Assembly: GCA_002404115.1 (NCBI GenBank)
Contig: DHJB01000010.1
Span: forward strand, 29,284 to 47,489
DNA: 18,206 bases
Source: Microbacteriaceae bacterium UBA4731
GTDB taxonomy: Bacteria; Actinomycetota; Actinomycetes; Actinomycetales; Microbacteriaceae
Direction of reading: 5' to 3'
Position 1 is the first letter of the stretch. Every line of letters begins with the position of its first letter. Shown one piece after another: positions 14,732 through 18,206 of the stretch. Made by a program: the position numbers and the translations under genes. The notes beneath the pieces were generated by a model. It was not told the DNA's origin, searched no databases, and saw only the letters and a list, made by a program, of their open reading frames with translations.

Positions 14732-16183
14732 ATGGCGCAACAGCGCACTGCAAACATCGGCGTAGTGGGACTGGCGGTGATGGGCTCGAACCTCGCCCGC
14801 AACCTCGCCAGCCGCACGGGAAACACGGTGGCCGTGTACAACCGCTCCCCCGAGCGCACGCGCCTGCTCACGACCGAGCACCCGGAAGCCGGCTTCGTGG
14901 CATCCGAGACCATCGAAGATTTCGTCGCGTCGCTCAGCACGCCGCGCACCGCGATCATCATGGTGCAGGCCGGAAAGGGCACGGATGCCGTGATCAGCCA
15001 GCTCACCGAGCTGTTCGAGCCCGGCGACATCATCGTCGACGGCGGCAACGCCGACTTCCACGACACCATCCGCCGGGAGAAGGCCGTCAGCGCCACCGGC
15101 GTGAACTTCGTCGGCGCCGGCATCTCCGGCGGCGAAGAGGGCGCCCTGAAGGGCCCGAGCATCATGCCCGGCGGCTCGGTGGAGGCGTACAAGACCCTCG
15201 GCCCCATCCTCGAATCGATCGCGGCCGTCGTCGACGGCGTGCCGTGCGTGACGCACGTCGGCACCGACGGCGCCGGCCACTTCGTCAAGATGATCCACAA
15301 CGGCATTGAGTACGCCGACATGCAGCTCATCGCCGAGGCCTACGACCTCCTCCGCAAGGTCGGCGGGCACTCGCCCGCCGCCATCGCCGACGTGTTCACC
15401 GAGTGGAACTCGGGCGACCTCGAGAGCTACCTGATCGAGATCACCGCCGAGGTGTTGCGCCAGGTTGACGCGAAGACCGGCCAACCGTTCATCGACATCG
15501 TGCTCGACGAGGCCGGCTCGAAGGGCACCGGCGTCTGGACCGTGCAGAACGCACTCGACCTGGGCGTGCCCGTCGGCGGGATCGCCGAGGCCGTCTTCGC
15601 CCGCGCAGTGTCGAGCCACCCGGAGCAGCGTGCGCCGTTCCGCGCCCGGATCGATGCCCGCCCGGAGATCGCCGTCATCGGCCACACCTTCCAGGACGAC
15701 GTGCGCCAGGCGCTCTACGCCTCGAAGGTCGTCGCCTACGCGCAGGGCTTCGACGCGATCATCGCCGGGGCCGAGAAGTACGGCTGGGAAATCGACAAGG
15801 GTGCCATCGCCACGATCTGGCGCGGCGGCTGCATCATCCGGGCCCAGTTCCTCAACCGCATCGTGGATGCCTACGCGAACGACCCGTCGATCCCGACGCT
15901 CCTCGTCGACCCGTACTTCGCGAAGGCCGTCGCCGACGGTGAAGCCGCGTGGCGCCGGATCGTCTCGACCGCTGCCCTGTCGGGCATCCCGGTTCCCGGA
16001 TTCGCGTCGGCGCTGAGCTACTTCGACTCGCTCGCCAGCGAACGTCTCCCGGCCGCGCTCGTGCAGGGCCAGCGCGACTTCTTCGGCGCGCACACCTACA
16101 AGCGCGTCGACATGCCCGGCACGTTCCACACGCTCTGGTCGGGCGACCGCAGCGAGGTCGAGTCGGCCGGCTCCTCGCACTAG
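14732..16183 (+). CDS. gnd: 6-phosphogluconate dehydrogenase, decarboxylating
   Basis: This 483-residue long-form 6PGDH oxidises 6-phosphogluconate to ribulose 5-phosphate and CO2 with NAD(P)+. The Rossmann motif is GVVGLAVMGSNLA (10-22). The NADP-type NRS follows at 37-39. IIVDGGNADFHDT is at 100-112. The catalytic Lys is K186 and the acid E193 (HFVKMIHNGIEY). IWRGGCIIRA and the C-terminal substrate tail (YKRVDMPGTFHTLW) are present. The ATG at 14732 has AGGAGG five bases upstream; an ATG at 14714 would place that site inside the gene. Next to gntK this completes gluconate use through the pentose phosphate route. Confidence 0.96.
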   Translation: MAQQRTANIGVVGLAVMGSNLARNLASRTGNTVAVYNRSPERTRLLTTEHPEAGFVASETIEDFVASLSTPRTAIIMVQAGKGTDAVISQLTELFEPGDIIVDGGNADFHDTIRREKAVSATGVNFVGAGISGGEEGALKGPSIMPGGSVEAYKTLGPILESIAAVVDGVPCVTHVGTDGAGHFVKMIHNGIEYADMQLIAEAYDLLRKVGGHSPAAIADVFTEWNSGDLESYLIEITAEVLRQVDAKTGQPFIDIVLDEAGSKGTGVWTVQNALDLGVPVGGIAEAVFARAVSSHPEQRAPFRARIDARPEIAVIGHTFQDDVRQALYASKVVAYAQGFDAIIAGAEKYGWEIDKGAIATIWRGGCIIRAQFLNRIVDAYANDPSIPTLLVDPYFAKAVADGEAAWRRIVSTAALSGIPVPGFASALSYFDSLASERLPAALVQGQRDFFGAHTYKRVDMPGTFHTLWSGDRSEVESAGSSH

Positions 16184-16216
16184 CCACCCGCGCACATCGC
16201 GCGCGCCACGCTCCAC

Positions 16217-16298
16217 CGAATTCGACGGAGATTCTGCCCGAAACTGCCGCTTTCCCGCCCGGAAAGCCGCTTTCGGCCAAGAATCTCCGTCGAATTCG
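16217..16298. repeat. 82-nt near-palindrome between convergent genes
   Basis: A perfect 19-bp inverted repeat, CGAATTCGACGGAGATTCT at 16217-16235 and its complement at 16280-16298, flanks further pairing: CCCGAAA with TTTCGG, then CTTTCC (16250-16255) with GGAAAG (16261-16266) around a CGCCC loop. The whole unit can fold as one long hairpin. GCCGCTTTC occurs twice inside (16246, 16266). It lies between the gnd and APC-permease 3-prime ends, so a bidirectional terminator is plausible, but neither side has a T-run. A small mobile palindromic (REP/MITE-like) element is the main alternative. No target-site duplication is evident. Confidence 0.8.
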
Positions 16299-16305
16299 TT
16301 AAGGG

Positions 16306-16350
16306 CGGGCGTTCGGAGGGACGGGCGTTCGGAGCGGCGGGCGTTAGGAG
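16306..16350. repeat. Three tandem copies of a 16-bp unit over the APC-permease stop codon
   Basis: CGGGCGTTCGGAG is at 16306-16318 and 16322-16334. CGGGCGTTAGGAG is at 16338-16350. The exact 16-base period leaves three variable bases per unit. The C-to-A change in copy three creates the TAA stop (16346-16344) of the minus-strand permease. It looks like a slippage-derived micro-tandem repeat. Confidence 0.7.
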
Positions 16351-17594
16351 GGGCGGGAGCGGGCGGCCAGGGCGAGGCGGATGGCTCGCACGGCGAGGCC
16401 GACGGCGAGCCAGCCGGCCGCGGCCAGCACGCCCTGCCAGGGCAGCGTGACCGCGAGCACCAGGCATCCGACCACGCCCACGTATTGGATCGCCCGCGGG
16501 AGCCAGCGGTCCTCCGCCCGCTGCCGCAGCGCGCTCAGGTGCGCGATCGCGTAGTAGACGAGCACGGAGCAGGCCGAGAAGCCGACCAGTCGCGCCGGGT
16601 CGAGCAGCAGGATGCCGGCGATCGCGGCCAGCCCCACGGTCGCCTCGGCGACGACGGGGGCGTGCGTGCGCGCGGAGATCCGGCTGAGCGGGCCGGGCAG
16701 GTCGCGCTCGCGCGCCATCGCGAGGCCGGTGCGGCTGAGCCCGGCGAGGATGCCGAGCAGCGAACCGAGGGAGGCGATCGCGGCCACGGCGCGGGCGAGG
16801 CCGGTCCACGGCTCGTCGCCGCCGACCACGTCGGCCAGGGGCGACCGGGACGCCGCGAGGGCGGCCGGACCGAGGATCGTCACGCAGAGCACCCCGACCA
16901 CGGCGTAGATCACGAGGGTGATGCCCAGCGCGATGATGATCGCTCGCGGCAGCGTGCGCCGGGGGTCCCTGACCTCCTCGCCGAGCGTCGCCATCCTCGC
17001 GTAGCCGGCGAAGCAGAAGAAGAGCAGACCGGCCGATTGCAGGATGCCGTACCAGCCGGCATCCGTGATCGTGGTCAGGTCGAGGTGCGCCCGGGATGCT
17101 CCGCCGCCGAAGCCGATCGCCGCGAATACGACCAGGAGCCCGCCGATCACCGTGAACACGATCGCGGCGCTGACGCCGGCGGTGGTGCGGATGCCGGCCA
17201 TGTTGATGGCGCCGAGCACCACGACGGCGGCAACCGCGACCGATCTGGCCTGGTCGGGCCACAGGTAACTGCCCGCGATCAAGGCGATGGCGCCCGCCGA
17301 CGCGGTCTTGCCGGCCATGAACAGCCAGCCGGCGGCGAATCCCCACCACGAGCCCAGGGTCGAGCGGCCCCACAGGTATGCGCCGCCCGAGAGGGGGTAG
17401 GCCATCGCGAGCTGGGTGGAGCTGATCGCGTTGAGGGAGGCGATGACCCCGGCGATGACCAGCCCGATCAGGAGGCCGGTGCCGGCCGCGGCAGCGGCGG
17501 GAGCCCAGACGAAGAAGACGCCGGCGCCGATCATCGCGGCGAGGCCGACGACGATCGCCCGGCCGACGCCGAGGTGGCGCTGCAGCGTGATCAT
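16344..17594 (-). CDS. APC-superfamily amino acid/polyamine permease
   Basis: This 416-residue integral membrane protein has about 11-12 hydrophobic helices. The N-terminal GAGVFFVWAP (residues 23-32) is the unwound TM1 substrate motif of the APC family. LSGGAYLWGRSTLGSWWGFAAGWLF lies in TM2-3. The cytosolic FCFAGYARMATLGEEVRDPRRTLPRAI (TM6 and its following loop) and SRTGLAMARERDLPGPLSRI are classic family stretches. The substrate is unknown; cationic or neutral amino acids are usual. It is slightly short for the family (430-500). The ATG at 17594 lacks a Shine-Dalgarno but has TAGGGT six bases upstream. It converges with gnd and diverges from the small membrane protein gene. Confidence 0.9.
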   Translation of the reverse strand: MITLQRHLGVGRAIVVGLAAMIGAGVFFVWAPAAAAAGTGLLIGLVIAGVIASLNAISSTQLAMAYPLSGGAYLWGRSTLGSWWGFAAGWLFMAGKTASAGAIALIAGSYLWPDQARSVAVAAVVVLGAINMAGIRTTAGVSAAIVFTVIGGLLVVFAAIGFGGGASRAHLDLTTITDAGWYGILQSAGLLFFCFAGYARMATLGEEVRDPRRTLPRAIIIALGITLVIYAVVGVLCVTILGPAALAASRSPLADVVGGDEPWTGLARAVAAIASLGSLLGILAGLSRTGLAMARERDLPGPLSRISARTHAPVVAEATVGLAAIAGILLLDPARLVGFSACSVLVYYAIAHLSALRQRAEDRWLPRAIQYVGVVGCLVLAVTLPWQGVLAAAGWLAVGLAVRAIRLALAARSRPS

Positions 17595-17600
17595 GGAAGA

Positions 17601-17606
17601 ACCCTA
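17601..17606 (-). promoter_or_regulatory. Candidate -10 of a leaderless APC-permease promoter
   Basis: TAGGGT (TANNNT) is separated from the ATG at 17594 by exactly six bases, the same geometry as mfd. There is no clear -35 and no strong ribosome-binding site. Confidence 0.4.
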
Positions 17607-17660
17607 GCGATGCGCGCGCCCGCCCGTGCCCGCACTGTTCCCGCCCGGATGCTCGCCGCC

Positions 17661-17686
17661 TCGCCCTGCGCCTCTCGCCCTGCGCC
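17661..17686. repeat. 12-bp direct repeat in the divergent region
   Basis: TCGCCCTGCGCC at 17661-17672 recurs at 17675-17686 (period 14). The surrounding 215-nt intergenic DNA is very C-rich on the plus strand and shows no gene. It is probably a local duplication. Confidence 0.5.
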
Positions 17687-17699
17687 GAGAGTGCCCGTT

Positions 17700-17767
17700 G
17701 CGGTCGAACTGGCCAGGTACGCCGGACAATCTCGACCGCGACAGTCAATCTCGGCGTCTGGGATACT
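17700..17767 (+). promoter_or_regulatory. Putative promoter with operator-like repeats upstream of the small membrane protein gene
   Basis: GCGGTCGA (17700-17707) and TCGACCGC (17732-17739) form a perfect 8-bp inverted repeat. CAATCTCG is directly repeated at 17727-17734 and 17746-17753, a 19-base period (about two helical turns). GCGACA (17738-17743) and GATACT (17762-17767), 18 bases apart, could be -35 and -10. This is a tentative promoter/operator cluster. Confidence 0.35.
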
Positions 17768-17809
17768 GGGGGAAAGCGCGCGACGAGGCGAGGACGGGAG
17801 CGAGCAACC

Positions 17810-18175
17810 ATGACGGACGACCACCCTGAACTGTCCGGCTACGAGCCGCACGACGCGTCGCGCCCGCTGCGCGGCAAGCGCGTGACGACGGCGATGCGCG
17901 TCGTGGTCGTGCTCGGCCTGGTCGCCCTCATCGTGCCGGGCATCCTCACGACCATGCAGGTCGCGTCGACGACGGCGTCGAACGCCTGCCTGGTTGCCGT
18001 GGCGCGCTACTACCCGCACTCGCAGTCGCACGACGCGCGTTTCGAGTTCACCGGACCCGGTGGGTTCGGCTGGCAGTGCTACGCGATCGACATCAATGAG
18101 CGCGAGACCTTCGTCACCCCGCTCGGGATCATCCCGGCGGCACCGGGGCTGGAAGCGCCGAGCATCCGTTCCTAG
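17810..18175 (+). CDS. Hypothetical single-pass membrane protein
   Basis: I do not recognise a named family for this 121-residue protein. Residues 1-26 are polar and would be cytosolic. Residues about 28-48 form one hydrophobic helix (MRVVVVLGLVALIVPGILTTM). The rest (about 70 residues) is probably outside the cell. That part has two cysteines (C60, C90) that could form a disulfide, and a compact Gly/aromatic stretch (FEFTGPGGFGWQCYAIDI). The basic RGKR before the helix supports an N-in orientation. GGGAG lies nine bases before the ATG at 17810. Codon use matches the neighbours, so it is probably a real gene, likely lineage-restricted. Confidence 0.75.
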   Translation: MTDDHPELSGYEPHDASRPLRGKRVTTAMRVVVVLGLVALIVPGILTTMQVASTTASNACLVAVARYYPHSQSHDARFEFTGPGGFGWQCYAIDINERETFVTPLGIIPAAPGLEAPSIRS

Positions 18176-18206
18176 GCCGCCGCGTCCCCGCATCTCCGCA
18201 TCTCCG

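Noticed and set aside
14456..16216. 586-codon open frame on the minus strand
   Set aside because: It is antisense to gnd, whose motifs are unmistakable. The translation shows no family features.
16180..17811. 543-codon open frame on the minus strand
   Set aside because: It is a frame-shifted shadow of the APC permease with Arg/Pro/Ala-rich residues, and it runs through the palindrome and tandem repeats.
16485..17813. 442-codon open frame on the plus strand
   Set aside because: It is antisense to the APC permease and highly charged low-complexity.
18189..18206. Two copies of CGCATCTC at the window end as a repeat array
   Set aside because: Only two 8-base copies are visible before the sequence ends, too little to call an array or CRISPR.

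Overview
The window looks like a chromosomal segment of a high-GC actinobacterium, most likely a Microbacteriaceae member. A Cryobacterium- or Leifsonia-like genus is only a guess from protein style. Support for this comes from the strongly GC-biased third positions, the CTC-type L25, the rplY-pth-mfd-mazG order, frequent GTG starts, 4-nt ATGA/GTGA gene overlaps and several candidate leaderless starts. No rRNA, tRNA, CRISPR array, transposase or prophage gene is visible. No gene-free stretch exceeds about 220 bases.

Layout. (1) Positions 23-5724, minus strand: a housekeeping block, read rplY (L25), pth (peptidyl-tRNA hydrolase), mfd (transcription-repair coupling factor), mazG (NTP pyrophosphohydrolase). 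(2) Positions 5939-13719, minus strand: an eight-gene sugar-acid operon, read substrate-binding lipoprotein, two ABC permeases, gntK, dgoD, eda, kdgK, manD. Most junctions overlap or are tight. (3) Positions 13720-13856: a divergent control region. (4) Positions 13857-16183, plus strand: an FCD-type GntR/FadR regulator followed by gnd (6-phosphogluconate dehydrogenase). (5) Positions 16184-16343: a convergent intergenic region with a striking 82-nt near-palindrome and 16-bp tandem repeats. (6) Positions 16344-17594, minus strand: an APC-family permease. (7) Positions 17810-18175, plus strand: a small single-pass membrane protein of unknown function.

How the central genes fit together (inference from families). 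A CUT1-type ABC importer without its own ATPase takes up a sugar acid or a sugar-acid-containing glycoside. ManD dehydrates D-mannonate to 2-keto-3-deoxy-D-gluconate (KDG). DgoD dehydrates D-galactonate to the C4 epimer, 2-keto-3-deoxy-D-galactonate. One KdgK-type kinase and one KDPG/KDPGal-type aldolase carry products on to pyruvate and glyceraldehyde 3-phosphate. GntK phosphorylates D-gluconate, and Gnd sends 6-phosphogluconate to ribulose 5-phosphate. No 6-phosphogluconate dehydratase (Edd) is present here. The locus therefore reads as a multi-hexonate catabolic island controlled by the divergent DgoR-like regulator. Two stereochemically different dehydratases feed one kinase/aldolase pair, which is the most interesting biochemical point.

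Other points worth attention are a probable CTG start for pth (the first ATG would remove the catalytic His and Asn), three candidate leaderless promoters (gntR, mfd, APC permease), operator-like dyads in the divergent region, and the 82-nt palindrome.
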